A DNA stretch of 64,000 bases, taken from contig NZ_SNXE01000009.1 of NCBI RefSeq assembly GCF_004362405.1, positions 1-64,000 on the forward strand, written 5' to 3'. The position numbers and the translations under genes were made by a program. Below the pieces are notes generated by a model. It was not told the DNA's origin. It was given only the letters and a program-made list of their open reading frames with translations, and did not search any database. Position 1 is the first letter of the stretch, and each line of letters opens with the position of its first letter. Positions 41,118-49,288 of this stretch are shown here, in pieces. Origin of the DNA: Roseateles asaccharophilus (GTDB taxonomy: Bacteria > Pseudomonadota > Gammaproteobacteria > Burkholderiales > Burkholderiaceae_C).

Positions 41118-41876
41118 ATGCGCAAGCTTGCCGTGATACTGCCTGTAGTCGTGCTATTCCCTGCGGCAAGCCCGGCCGAGGAGGCGCCCAGCACATCGGC
41201 CAATCTGGCCTTGACCAGCAACTATGTCTCCAGGGGCTTTACCCAGAGCTGGGGACGCCCCGCACTGCAGGGGGGCATTGACCACATCCGTCCCAGCGGA
41301 CTCTTTGCCGGCCTCTGGTTCTCAACGCTGAGCACCAAGGAGTTTCGCGATGGTCCGCTGGAGGTGGATCTCTATGGCGGCATGACCGGCAGCATGGCCG
41401 GTCTGAACTGGACCGCCGCAGCCTATTACTACCTTTACCCAGGCTCCTCATCCCCCTTCGTGGGCAATCGCCGCTACGACTACGCCGAGGCCAAGCTCGG
41501 GCTGTCCCAGGGCGCCTGGTCCATCAACGGCTACTGGGTACTGACACAGCGCTGGTTCGGTACCTTCAGTGATGCGCGCGGCAGCAGCTATCTCGAGCTG
41601 GGCTACACGGCCGATCTGGGTGAGGGCTGGACACTTCCGGTGCAGGCCGGCTTCGGGCAGATTCGCAAGCACCCCGAGGCCCGGTGGCGGCAGGCGCGAT
41701 TCGGACTGAACAAATCCCTGGATGGTGGTCTGAACCTGCTGCTTACCGTCTCGCGCGCCTGGGATCGCGACCAGTTCTACACCTCAGCCAACTACAGCAT
41801 CGATCCGCAAGGCCTCGTGCCCGTCAAGCGACTGGGGCCCACGCAATGGGCGCTGACCCTCAGCAAGAGTTGGTAG
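41118..41876 (+). CDS. TorF-family putative outer-membrane porin
   Basis: 252 residues. A signal peptide (MRKLAVILPVVVLFPAASPA) is followed by alternating amphipathic strands and Tyr/Trp-rich segments ending in SKSW, an outer-membrane beta-barrel signature. TSNYVSRGFTQSWGRPALQGGID near the N-terminus is the hallmark of the TorF/gcw-type family. Its ATG is only two bases after the chemoreceptor stop, so they are almost certainly co-transcribed. The porin may admit the chemoreceptor ligand; that is inference. Confidence 0.87.
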   Translation: MRKLAVILPVVVLFPAASPAEEAPSTSANLALTSNYVSRGFTQSWGRPALQGGIDHIRPSGLFAGLWFSTLSTKEFRDGPLEVDLYGGMTGSMAGLNWTAAAYYYLYPGSSSPFVGNRRYDYAEAKLGLSQGAWSINGYWVLTQRWFGTFSDARGSSYLELGYTADLGEGWTLPVQAGFGQIRKHPEARWRQARFGLNKSLDGGLNLLLTVSRAWDRDQFYTSANYSIDPQGLVPVKRLGPTQWALTLSKSW

Positions 41877-41888
41877 CCCCCACGAGAC

Positions 41889-42485
41889 TCAGGGGCAAAG
41901 CACTTCGCGCTCGGTGAGGATCAGGGTGGGCGCCTGGTCGTGGTCCTGCGCGGCGAACTCGGCCTCGCAGCAGCTCCAGGCCAGGCCCACGCTGGTCACG
42001 CCGGGGTGGGCCGCCAGCCAACGGTCAAAGTAGCCGCCGCCATAACCCAGGCGATAGCCCGCGCGGTTGAAGCCCACGCAGGGCAGCAGCACCACATCGG
42101 GCGTCACGCGCGCACCGTCGCTGCTGGGGATGCCGCACTCGTCCTTCACGCCCGCATCGGCATGGCCGTCCCAGCGCCGGTACTCCATGCGGCGCCCCTC
42201 GCGAAAGGCATAAGGCAGGGCCAGCTGCACCCCGACCGGCACGAAGGCCGGCAGGAAAGCAGCGCCTGCGTTAAATTCCCCTTCAAGAGGCCAGTACAGG
42301 CCCAGCACCTCGGGCTCCAGCTGCTGCAAGAGCTCGCCCAGGCGCCGGGCCAGAGCCTCCTGGGCCGAGGCCCCGTCCTCGCTGCCCAGCCATTGCGGGC
42401 GCAGCTCACGCAGACGCTGACGCAGGGCCGCCCGATCGGGGTCGGCAGGCTGGGAGTCGATGGGGGGCTTGGGCATGGAATTCAT
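41889..42485 (-). CDS. 5-formyltetrahydrofolate cyclo-ligase (paralogue B)
   Basis: 198 residues from the ATG at 42485; an ATG at 42476 is also possible. Family blocks are LGLYWPLEGEFNAGAAFLPA, LALPYAFREGRRMEYRRW and VVLLPCVGFNRAGYRLGYGGGYFDRWLA. Position beside slt suggests this is the ancestral copy and the one at 36826 a divergent paralogue. It begins 14 bases from the divergent slt start codon. Confidence 0.92.
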   Translation of the reverse strand: MNSMPKPPIDSQPADPDRAALRQRLRELRPQWLGSEDGASAQEALARRLGELLQQLEPEVLGLYWPLEGEFNAGAAFLPAFVPVGVQLALPYAFREGRRMEYRRWDGHADAGVKDECGIPSSDGARVTPDVVLLPCVGFNRAGYRLGYGGGYFDRWLAAHPGVTSVGLAWSCCEAEFAAQDHDQAPTLILTEREVLCP

Positions 42486-42499
42486 GGCGGAAAGCAAAG

Positions 42500-44539
42500 A
42501 TGTTCTTGGCAGTATATGAAGGCGCCCCGGCGCGCAGGGTCGGCATCGGTGGGCGGATCATGGGGCTGGTCGCCCTGGCGGCGGCGCTGTGTCTGGGCGC
42601 TGGCGTTCAGGCCCAGACGAACACGGACTCCAGCGATCTGGTGCTGCAGGCGCGGGAGGCCCAACGCAGCCGTGATGCGCAGCGCCTGAGCGAACTCAAT
42701 GCCCAGGCGCAATCCCAGCAGCACCTCCTGGCTTCCTGGGTGGATTACTGGCTGCTCGGTCTGCGTCTGGCCGAGGCCCGGCAATCGGACCTGGAGGCTT
42801 TCTACGCCCGCTGGCCCGGCAGCTATGTCGAGGACCGCATGCGCAATGACTGGCTGCTGGAGCTGGGCAAGCGCCGCGACTGGAAGAACTTTGCCGAGGA
42901 CTATCCACGCTTTCGCATGAACGACGACCGCGAGGTGCGCTGCTATGCCCTGCTGACCGAGCATCTGGCCGGCCGCGATGTGCGCCGCGAGGCTCGCGCC
43001 ACCTGGCTGGCCCAGCGCGATGGCGACGATGGCTGCCAGCTGCTGGCCAGCACCCTGCTGGAAGCCGGCCGCCTCACGCGTGAGGATGCCTGGCTCAAGC
43101 TGCGCCTGGCGGCCGAGGCCAACCGGCCGCGCGCCATGCAGGGGGCGGCCCGCTTGCTGGGCAAGACCGTCGAGGCCGAGCTCAAGCTCATGCAGGACAA
43201 GCCGCTGCGCTACCTGAACCGCAAGGGGGCCGGGGACAATCTGCTGCGCAAGGAGCTGGCCACCCTGGCCCTGGTGCGCGGCGCCGCCAGCGAGCCCGAT
43301 GCGGCGGCCGAGCTGCTGCGCGAGCGCTGGGAGCGCCAGCTGCCTCATGAGCTGGCGGCCTGGGCCTGGGCCCAGGTGGCCCGCGTCAGCGCGCTGCGCC
43401 TGCAGCCCGAGGCGGCCGATCACTACGAGCAGGCCCTGCGCCTGCAGGGGCGCCAACGCCCCGAGTGGAGCGATGAGACCCTGGCCTGGGCGGCCCGTGC
43501 CGCACTGCGCGCCGATGAAGGCCGCGGCCGCCCCGCCCTGCTGCTCAAGGCCGTGGACCTGCTGGAGCAGCAGGAAGGCAGCAGCGCGGCCCGCGATCCC
43601 GCCTGGGCCTTTTGGAAGGCCCGCATGCTGCGCGCCAGCCACCCCGCCGGCTCGCCCCAGGCCGCCCAGGCTCAGGCCCTGTTCCAGGGCCTGGCCTCGC
43701 CGCTGAGCTTCTACGGCAAGCTGGCCGCCGAGGAGCTGGGCCTGCGCCCCGCCCTGCCCGCCGCGCCCGCCCCGCTCACGGCCGCCGAGCGCGCCCAGGC
43801 CCAGGCCCACCCGGGGCTGGCTCGCGCCCTGCGCCTGATCGAGCTGGGCCTGCGCAATGAGGGCGTGCGCGAATGGAACTTCAGCCTGCGCGGCATGAGC
43901 GACCGGGAGCTCTTGGCCGCGGCCCAGCTGGCCTGCGAGCGCGAGGTCTGGGACCGCTGCATCAACACCAGCGAGCGCACCCGCCAGGAGATCGACCTGA
44001 ACCAGCGCTTTCCCACGCCCTTCCGCAAGGAGCTGCTGCCGCAGGCGCGCGAGGCCGGTCTGGACCCGGCCTATGTCTACGGCCTGATCCGCCAGGAGTC
44101 GCGTTTCATGACCGATGCCCGCTCCCATGTGGGAGCCTCGGGCCTGATGCAGGTCATGCCGGCCACCGCGCGCTGGACGGCCAAGAAGGTGGGCCTGGCC
44201 TACAAGCCCGAGCTGCTGACCGACCGCGACTTCAATCTGCGCATCGGCACCGCCTATCTCAGGCTGGTGCTGGATGACTTTGGCGGTTCCCAGGCCATGG
44301 CGGCCGCGGCCTACAACGCCGGCCCCGGCCGCCCGCGCCGCTGGCGCGAGGGGCCACGTCTTGACGCCGCGGTCTGGGCCGAGAACATTCCCTTCAACGA
44401 GACGCGCGACTATGTGAAGCGCGTGCTCTCCAACGCCACCATCTATGCCCAGCTGCTGGGCGGGGACGCTCCCGAGTTGCGCGCCCGCCTGGGACGCGCC
44501 ATCGGCCCCGCCAGCGGCCCCACATCGGATCTGCCATGA
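42500..44539 (+). CDS. slt: Soluble lytic murein transglycosylase
   Basis: 679 residues from the ATG at 42500, which provides a basic n-region (ARR) before the hydrophobic segment GLVALAAALCLGAGVQA; an ATG at 42560 is possible but leaves no positive charge. A long helical superhelix (residues 40-480) precedes the SLT domain: YVYGLIRQESRF with catalytic Glu, ASGLMQVMPATARW, and AAAYNAGPGRPRRW. It cleaves peptidoglycan glycan strands to anhydromuropeptides in the periplasm. The stop overlaps the next start by four bases. Confidence 0.94.
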   Translation: MFLAVYEGAPARRVGIGGRIMGLVALAAALCLGAGVQAQTNTDSSDLVLQAREAQRSRDAQRLSELNAQAQSQQHLLASWVDYWLLGLRLAEARQSDLEAFYARWPGSYVEDRMRNDWLLELGKRRDWKNFAEDYPRFRMNDDREVRCYALLTEHLAGRDVRREARATWLAQRDGDDGCQLLASTLLEAGRLTREDAWLKLRLAAEANRPRAMQGAARLLGKTVEAELKLMQDKPLRYLNRKGAGDNLLRKELATLALVRGAASEPDAAAELLRERWERQLPHELAAWAWAQVARVSALRLQPEAADHYEQALRLQGRQRPEWSDETLAWAARAALRADEGRGRPALLLKAVDLLEQQEGSSAARDPAWAFWKARMLRASHPAGSPQAAQAQALFQGLASPLSFYGKLAAEELGLRPALPAAPAPLTAAERAQAQAHPGLARALRLIELGLRNEGVREWNFSLRGMSDRELLAAAQLACEREVWDRCINTSERTRQEIDLNQRFPTPFRKELLPQAREAGLDPAYVYGLIRQESRFMTDARSHVGASGLMQVMPATARWTAKKVGLAYKPELLTDRDFNLRIGTAYLRLVLDDFGGSQAMAAAAYNAGPGRPRRWREGPRLDAAVWAENIPFNETRDYVKRVLSNATIYAQLLGGDAPELRARLGRAIGPASGPTSDLP

Positions 44540-45489
44540 GCCTGGAACAGCCTGCCATCCTCATCATCGGCGGCAGCGGCTTTGTGGGCCGCAGCCTGTG
44601 CGAGCAGCTGGTGCAGCACTTTGGCGGCTGCGCCCGCCTGACCCTGCCCAGCCGCCACCCCGACAAGGCCAAGGCCCTGCGCGCCCTGCCCGGCCTGACC
44701 CTGCTGGGCGCCGATGTGCATGACGATGCCCAACTGGCCAGCCTGCTGCAGGGCCAGGACGTGGTGGTGAATCTGGTGGCCATCCTGCAGGGCAGCGAAG
44801 CCGCATTCGAGCACGCCCATGTGCAGCTGCCGCAGCGCCTGGCGCGCCTGTGCCCGGCGCACACCCGCATCGTGCATGTCAGCGCCCTGGGCGTGAGCGA
44901 GCAGGCGCCCTCGCGCTATCTGCGTTCCAAGGCCCGCGGCGAGGCCGCGCTGCGCGCCGCGCGGCCGGATGCCACGGTGCTGCGTCCCTCGGTGATCTTC
45001 GGGCGCGATGACAGCTTCCTGAACCTCTTCGCCCGTCTGCAGGGCCTGTTCCCGCTGATGCCCCTGGCCGGGGCCGATGCGCGCTTCCAGCCCGTGTGGG
45101 TGGAGGACGTGGCCCGCGCCCTGCTGCGCTGCATTGTGGACGCGCCGGCCACCGCGGGCCGGGTGTTCGAGGCCGCTGGCCCGCGCGAGTGGCACCTGGC
45201 GGAACTCGTGCGCCTGGCCGGCCGGCTCAGCGGCCATGAGCGCCCCATCCTGCCCCTGCCGGGGCCCCTGGCGCGGCTGCAGGCCCTGGCCATGGAGTGC
45301 CTGCCGGGCGAGCCCCTGATGTCGCGCGACAACCTGGACTCCATGCGCGTGCCCAATGTGGCCAGCGGCCAGTTGCCCGGCCTGGCCGAGCTGGGCATCC
45401 ACCCCGCCGACCTGGAGGCGGTGGCGCCCGACTATCTGGGCCGCGACCCGCGCGAGCGCCTGGACGACTGGCGCGCCCGGCACCGCTGA
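44536..45489 (+). CDS. NDUFA9-like NAD(P)-binding SDR family protein
   Basis: 317 residues. The N-terminal Rossmann motif ILIIGGSGFVGRSLCEQL binds a dinucleotide. The pattern VVNLVAILQGSEAAFEHAHVQLP and VLRPSVIFGRDDSFLNLFARL matches the complex I NDUFA9/atypical SDR group. The canonical catalytic YxxxK is represented by RYLRSKARGE. Bacterial members probably act in quinone- or lipid-related metabolism; the substrate is unknown. Translationally coupled to slt. Confidence 0.9.
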   Translation: MSLEQPAILIIGGSGFVGRSLCEQLVQHFGGCARLTLPSRHPDKAKALRALPGLTLLGADVHDDAQLASLLQGQDVVVNLVAILQGSEAAFEHAHVQLPQRLARLCPAHTRIVHVSALGVSEQAPSRYLRSKARGEAALRAARPDATVLRPSVIFGRDDSFLNLFARLQGLFPLMPLAGADARFQPVWVEDVARALLRCIVDAPATAGRVFEAAGPREWHLAELVRLAGRLSGHERPILPLPGPLARLQALAMECLPGEPLMSRDNLDSMRVPNVASGQLPGLAELGIHPADLEAVAPDYLGRDPRERLDDWRARHR

Positions 45490-45585
45490 GGCCGGCCTCC
45501 CGCCGCATCAATCCCATGAGGAATCGGCAAGCACGGGCGGGCCGCACGCCGTTAGCATGAGGCCTCGACTCACGGGACAGGCCTC

Positions 45586-46269
45586 ATGCAACTGATCATC
45601 GGCAACAAGAACTACTCCTCCTGGTCCATGCGCCCCTGGGTGCTGCTCAAGGCCTTCGGCATTGCCTTCGAGGAACGCAAGCTGCGCTTTGACTTCACGC
45701 CGGGCTCCAGCTTCTACCAGGCTCTGGCGGTCTACACGCCCACGGCCAAGGTGCCGGTGCTGGTGGAGGACGACGGCTTCGCGGTCTGGGACACCCTGGC
45801 CATCACCGAGCACATTGCCGATCGCCACCCCGAGCTGCCCATCTGGCCGCGTGATGCGCGCCAGCGCAGCCGCGCCCGCAGCCTCTGCGCCGAGATGCAT
45901 GCGGGCTTTGCCACCCTGCGCAATCTCTGCCCCATGAATGTCGAGGCGGCCCTGCCCGATGTGGGCGCCAAGCATATGGCCGAGAGCCGCCAGCTGCACG
46001 CCGATCTGGCGCGCATCGATGCCATGTGGGGCGAGGCGCTGAAGCAATCCGGCGGCCCCTTCCTCTTTGGCGAGTTCAGCGCGGCCGATGCCTTCTATGC
46101 GCCGGTGGCCCTGCGGGTGCGTACCTACGCCCTGCCCCTGTCCGAGAACAGCCGTGCCTATGTGGAGCGCCTGATCGCGGCGCCCGGCGTGCGCGAGTGG
46201 ATCGCCGACGCCCTGGCCGAGCAGGACTTCCTGGACTTCGAGGAGCCCTACCGCCGCGGCCGCGGCTGA
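45586..46269 (+). CDS. Glutathione S-transferase family protein
   Basis: 227 residues. A thioredoxin-like N-terminal domain opens with IGNKNYSSWSMRPWVLLKAF, where the SSWS serines are candidate catalytic residues. The cis-proline element KVPVLVEDDGFAVWDTLAITEHIAD binds glutathione. A helical C-terminal domain contains GEFSAADAFYAPVALR. The substrate is unknown. It lies between the NDUFA9-like gene and cca. Confidence 0.93.
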   Translation: MQLIIGNKNYSSWSMRPWVLLKAFGIAFEERKLRFDFTPGSSFYQALAVYTPTAKVPVLVEDDGFAVWDTLAITEHIADRHPELPIWPRDARQRSRARSLCAEMHAGFATLRNLCPMNVEAALPDVGAKHMAESRQLHADLARIDAMWGEALKQSGGPFLFGEFSAADAFYAPVALRVRTYALPLSENSRAYVERLIAAPGVREWIADALAEQDFLDFEEPYRRGRG

Positions 46270-46307
46270 GAAGCCCCCGTCCGCCCTGCATGCCTACACT
46301 TGCGGGC

Positions 46308-47528
46308 ATGAAAGTCTTTTGTGTAGGCGGCAGCGTGCGCGACGCGCTGCTGGGGCGGCCCTCCTCGGACCGCGACTGGGTGGTGGTGGGCGCCAGCCCC
46401 GAGCAGCTGCTGGCCCTGGGCTACCAGCCCGTGGGCAAGGACTTCCCGGTCTTTCTGCACCCGCAGACCCATGAGGAATACGCCCTGGCCCGCACCGAGC
46501 GCAAGACCGCGCCGGGCTACCACGGCTTTGCCTTCCATGCCGCGCCCGACGTGACGCTGGAGCAAGACCTGGCACGGCGCGACCTCACCATCAATGCCAT
46601 GGCCCGCGACGAGACCGGCCAGCTGCACGATCCCTATGGCGGCGAGCGCGATCTGCACGACAAGGTGCTGCGCCATGTCTCGCCGGCCTTTGCGGAGGAC
46701 CCGGTGCGCATCCTGCGCCTGGCCCGCTTCAGCGCCCGCTTTCACGACTTCACGGTCGCGCCCGAAACCCTGGACCTGATGCGGCAGATGGTGGCCGCCG
46801 GCGAGGTCGATGCCCTGGTGGCCGAACGCGTGTGGCAGGAGATCAGCCGCGGCCTGATGGAGGCACAGCCCTCACGCATGTTCGAGCTGCTGCGCGAGGT
46901 GGGCGCCCTGGAGCGCCTGGCGCCGGAGATAGCACGCTTGTTCGGCGTGCCCCAGCCCGAGGCCCACCATCCCGAGATCGACACCGGTGTGCACCTGATG
47001 ATGGTGCTGGACCAGTGTGCGCGGCTGGCGGCGCCGCTGCCGGTGCGCTACGCCTGCCTCTGCCACGATCTGGGCAAGGGCCTGACCCCGGCCGAGGCCC
47101 TGCCCCGCCATATCGGCCATGAGGGCCGCGGCGTGCCGCTGGCGCGGCGCCTGAGCGAGCGCTGGCGCGTGCCCGGCGACTGCCGCGAGCTGGCCGAGCT
47201 GATGGCCCGCGAGCACACCCATGTGCACCAGAGCGGCAGCTTCGGCCCCGAGGCCCGGCTGCGCCTGATGGAGCGCTGCGATGCCTGGCGCCGCCCCGAG
47301 CGCTTCGAGCAGCTGCTGCTGGCCTGCGAATGCGATGCCCGCGGCCGCCTGGGCCTGGAAGACCGCGACTACCCGCAGCGCCCGCGCCTGCAGCGCGATC
47401 TGCAGGCCTTGCGGGCCCTGGACCTGGGCGCCGTCAGCGCCGCCGCCCTGGCCGCCGGCAAGACCGGTCCGGCCATAGGCCGCGCGGTGCAGGCGGCGCG
47501 GCTGCAGGCGCTGAACCAGTTCCCCTAA
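46308..47528 (+). CDS. cca: CCA-adding tRNA nucleotidyltransferase (multifunctional)
   Basis: 406 residues from the ATG at 46308 (MKVFCVGGSVRDALLG). It adds or repairs the 3' CCA of tRNAs. The nucleotidyltransferase motif has catalytic Asp21 and Asp23 (SSDRDW); RRDLTINAMA and the EDPVRILRLARFSAR neck follow. A C-terminal HD domain (HHPEIDTGVHLMMVLDQ, CHDLGKG) gives the phosphohydrolase activity of the E. coli-type multifunctional enzyme. Confidence 0.96.
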   Translation: MKVFCVGGSVRDALLGRPSSDRDWVVVGASPEQLLALGYQPVGKDFPVFLHPQTHEEYALARTERKTAPGYHGFAFHAAPDVTLEQDLARRDLTINAMARDETGQLHDPYGGERDLHDKVLRHVSPAFAEDPVRILRLARFSARFHDFTVAPETLDLMRQMVAAGEVDALVAERVWQEISRGLMEAQPSRMFELLREVGALERLAPEIARLFGVPQPEAHHPEIDTGVHLMMVLDQCARLAAPLPVRYACLCHDLGKGLTPAEALPRHIGHEGRGVPLARRLSERWRVPGDCRELAELMAREHTHVHQSGSFGPEARLRLMERCDAWRRPERFEQLLLACECDARGRLGLEDRDYPQRPRLQRDLQALRALDLGAVSAAALAAGKTGPAIGRAVQAARLQALNQFP

Positions 47529-47559
47529 AGAGGGATGGTCCTGCCGTGCTGGAGCTGGG

Positions 47560-48135
47560 ATGCTCACAGCCCGCCCACACAGGCAAGTCCTTGAGAAAGT
47601 GCTCAGTTCCGTGAAAGCCTTACTTCCGACAGCAATGGCACTTGTCGCCTATGCGGGCATCGGCATGGCTGCACTCAGCCCCGATTTGTCTCTGGGCGAC
47701 CCGGATAGCAGCCTGCTGCTATTCATCTGGATCGCCGCCACGCTGTTCTTGTTGTTTCGCCTGCTGGCCGAACCCCGATCCGCGACAGCATGGATGCGAG
47801 CCCTGCGTTTGCTTGGAGCCGTGTTGGTGATCGCCGCCCTGGTGCCCATGGTGCTTGCCGTCTTGGGCAAAAGCGTTCTAGAACGGAAATCCGCCGCCGT
47901 TAACTGCGGGAACCAGCTTCGCTATGTGGTCATGCACAGCGGCGGTTTCGGCAGCACCTGGTTCAACGTGATCGAGATGAAGCGGGTGCTGCCCATGGTC
48001 TACACCACCCGTACGCTGGAACACTACGAGCGCGAAACCGTCGAGGACCTGCGCTGCCTCGGCGGCAGCGGCGTCGAGGTGCGGCTGAGCGAGTACGGGA
48101 AGCCCGAGCGCATCGAGACGCTGGGGCAGCAGTAG
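47560..48135 (+). CDS. Membrane protein of unknown function
   Basis: 191 residues from the ATG at 47560 (GGAG upstream); a GTG at 47611 is an alternative. Three hydrophobic segments (about 22-39, 51-68 and 83-102) are followed by a soluble C-terminal domain of 85 residues (NCGNQLRYVVMHSGGFGSTW, RTLEHYERETVEDLRCLGG). GC is slightly lower than its neighbours. It converges on the methyltransferase gene. No family is recognised. Confidence 0.7.
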   Translation: MLTARPHRQVLEKVLSSVKALLPTAMALVAYAGIGMAALSPDLSLGDPDSSLLLFIWIAATLFLLFRLLAEPRSATAWMRALRLLGAVLVIAALVPMVLAVLGKSVLERKSAAVNCGNQLRYVVMHSGGFGSTWFNVIEMKRVLPMVYTTRTLEHYERETVEDLRCLGGSGVEVRLSEYGKPERIETLGQQ

Positions 48136-48149
48136 CCCGGCCGCGCCGC

Positions 48150-49244
48150 TCAGAGCATGTGCGAGCGGTCTCCGGCCGCGAAGCCCAGGGCGTCGAAGCC
48201 CTCGCCCACGGCAAAGCCCACCACCTTGAAGAGCTCGCCCATCTCGTGCTCGGTGATCAGGCGGTGGGCCATGGTTCGGCCGGCCAGATCGCTGGTGCAC
48301 AGCAGGTCCACCAGGCCGCAGTTGATCAGGAAGTTGGCCTGGCTGGTGTAGCCCAGCACCATCAGGCCGGCATCCTGGCCGGTGAGCGCGATGCCGCTGA
48401 AGTTCACATGGGCGGTGATGTCCTTCTCGCCCACCCGCAGCAGGGGATCGGGGTCGGCGCGGTGCTCGTGGTGGCACATCAGGGTGCCGCCCAGGCGCTG
48501 CGGGTGGTAGTACTCGGCGGCCGGGAAGCCGTAGTCGATCAGGAAGATGGCGCCGCGCGTGAGCCGCTCGGCCAGGGTGCGGATGAAGGCCTCGCCCTGG
48601 GCGTGCAGCTCGGTCACGGTGCCGGGCACGAAGTCCACCGGCTCGTCCAGCGGCGGGCGCAGCTCGCTGGCGCGGTCGGCCCAGGCGAAGCCGGGCTTGG
48701 CTTCGTCCCAGACCACGCCACGCTCCTGCCACTGCTGGCCGTCGAAATGGATGAGCTGCACCGGCATGGCGTCCAGCAGCTCATTGCCCAGCACCACGCC
48801 CTCGAAGCGTTCGGGCAGGGCGTCCAGCCACTGCACCTTGTCACCCCAGGCGGCCAGGCGCTGCTGCTGGCGGGCGCGCAAGCTGCCCGAGAGGTCCACG
48901 ATCTGGTAGCGCTGCAGGCGCTCGCCCAGCACTTCCAGGATCTGGGCCGCCAGGGCACCGCTGCCGGCGCCGAACTCGATCACGGTGTCGGTACCGGTGG
49001 CCTCCAGGGCCTGGGCCAGCTGGCAGGCCAGGGCGCGGCCGAAGAGCGGCGACATCTCGGGCGCGGTGACAAAGTCCGAGCCTCCCGCGGCCCCGGGCAT
49101 CAGGCCGAACTTGTTGCGGCCGCCGCTGTAATAGCCCAGACCCGGGGCATACAGGGCCAGCTCCATGAAGCGGTCAAAGCCTATCCAGCCGCCGGCGTCG
49201 GCGAGGGTCTGGCGAATCAGGGTCTGCAAATCCATGGGCGGCAT
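48150..49244 (-). CDS. Class I SAM-dependent methyltransferase (MidA/NDUFAF7 type)
   Basis: 364 residues from the ATG at 49244; the ATG at 49235 is also possible. Family signatures are FDRFMELALYAPGLGYYSGG, GSDFVTAPEMSPLFGRALA, the SAM-binding VIEFGAGSGALAAQIL, and GNELLDAMPVQLIHF. The mitochondrial homologue dimethylates an arginine of a complex I subunit, so a respiratory complex protein is a plausible substrate here. Confidence 0.93.
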   Translation of the reverse strand: MPPMDLQTLIRQTLADAGGWIGFDRFMELALYAPGLGYYSGGRNKFGLMPGAAGGSDFVTAPEMSPLFGRALACQLAQALEATGTDTVIEFGAGSGALAAQILEVLGERLQRYQIVDLSGSLRARQQQRLAAWGDKVQWLDALPERFEGVVLGNELLDAMPVQLIHFDGQQWQERGVVWDEAKPGFAWADRASELRPPLDEPVDFVPGTVTELHAQGEAFIRTLAERLTRGAIFLIDYGFPAAEYYHPQRLGGTLMCHHEHRADPDPLLRVGEKDITAHVNFSGIALTGQDAGLMVLGYTSQANFLINCGLVDLLCTSDLAGRTMAHRLITEHEMGELFKVVGFAVGEGFDALGFAAGDRSHML

Positions 49245-49288
49245 TGTAGAAAGCCGCCGGACGCACCCGGCCGGAGCCCGAGCGCCGC

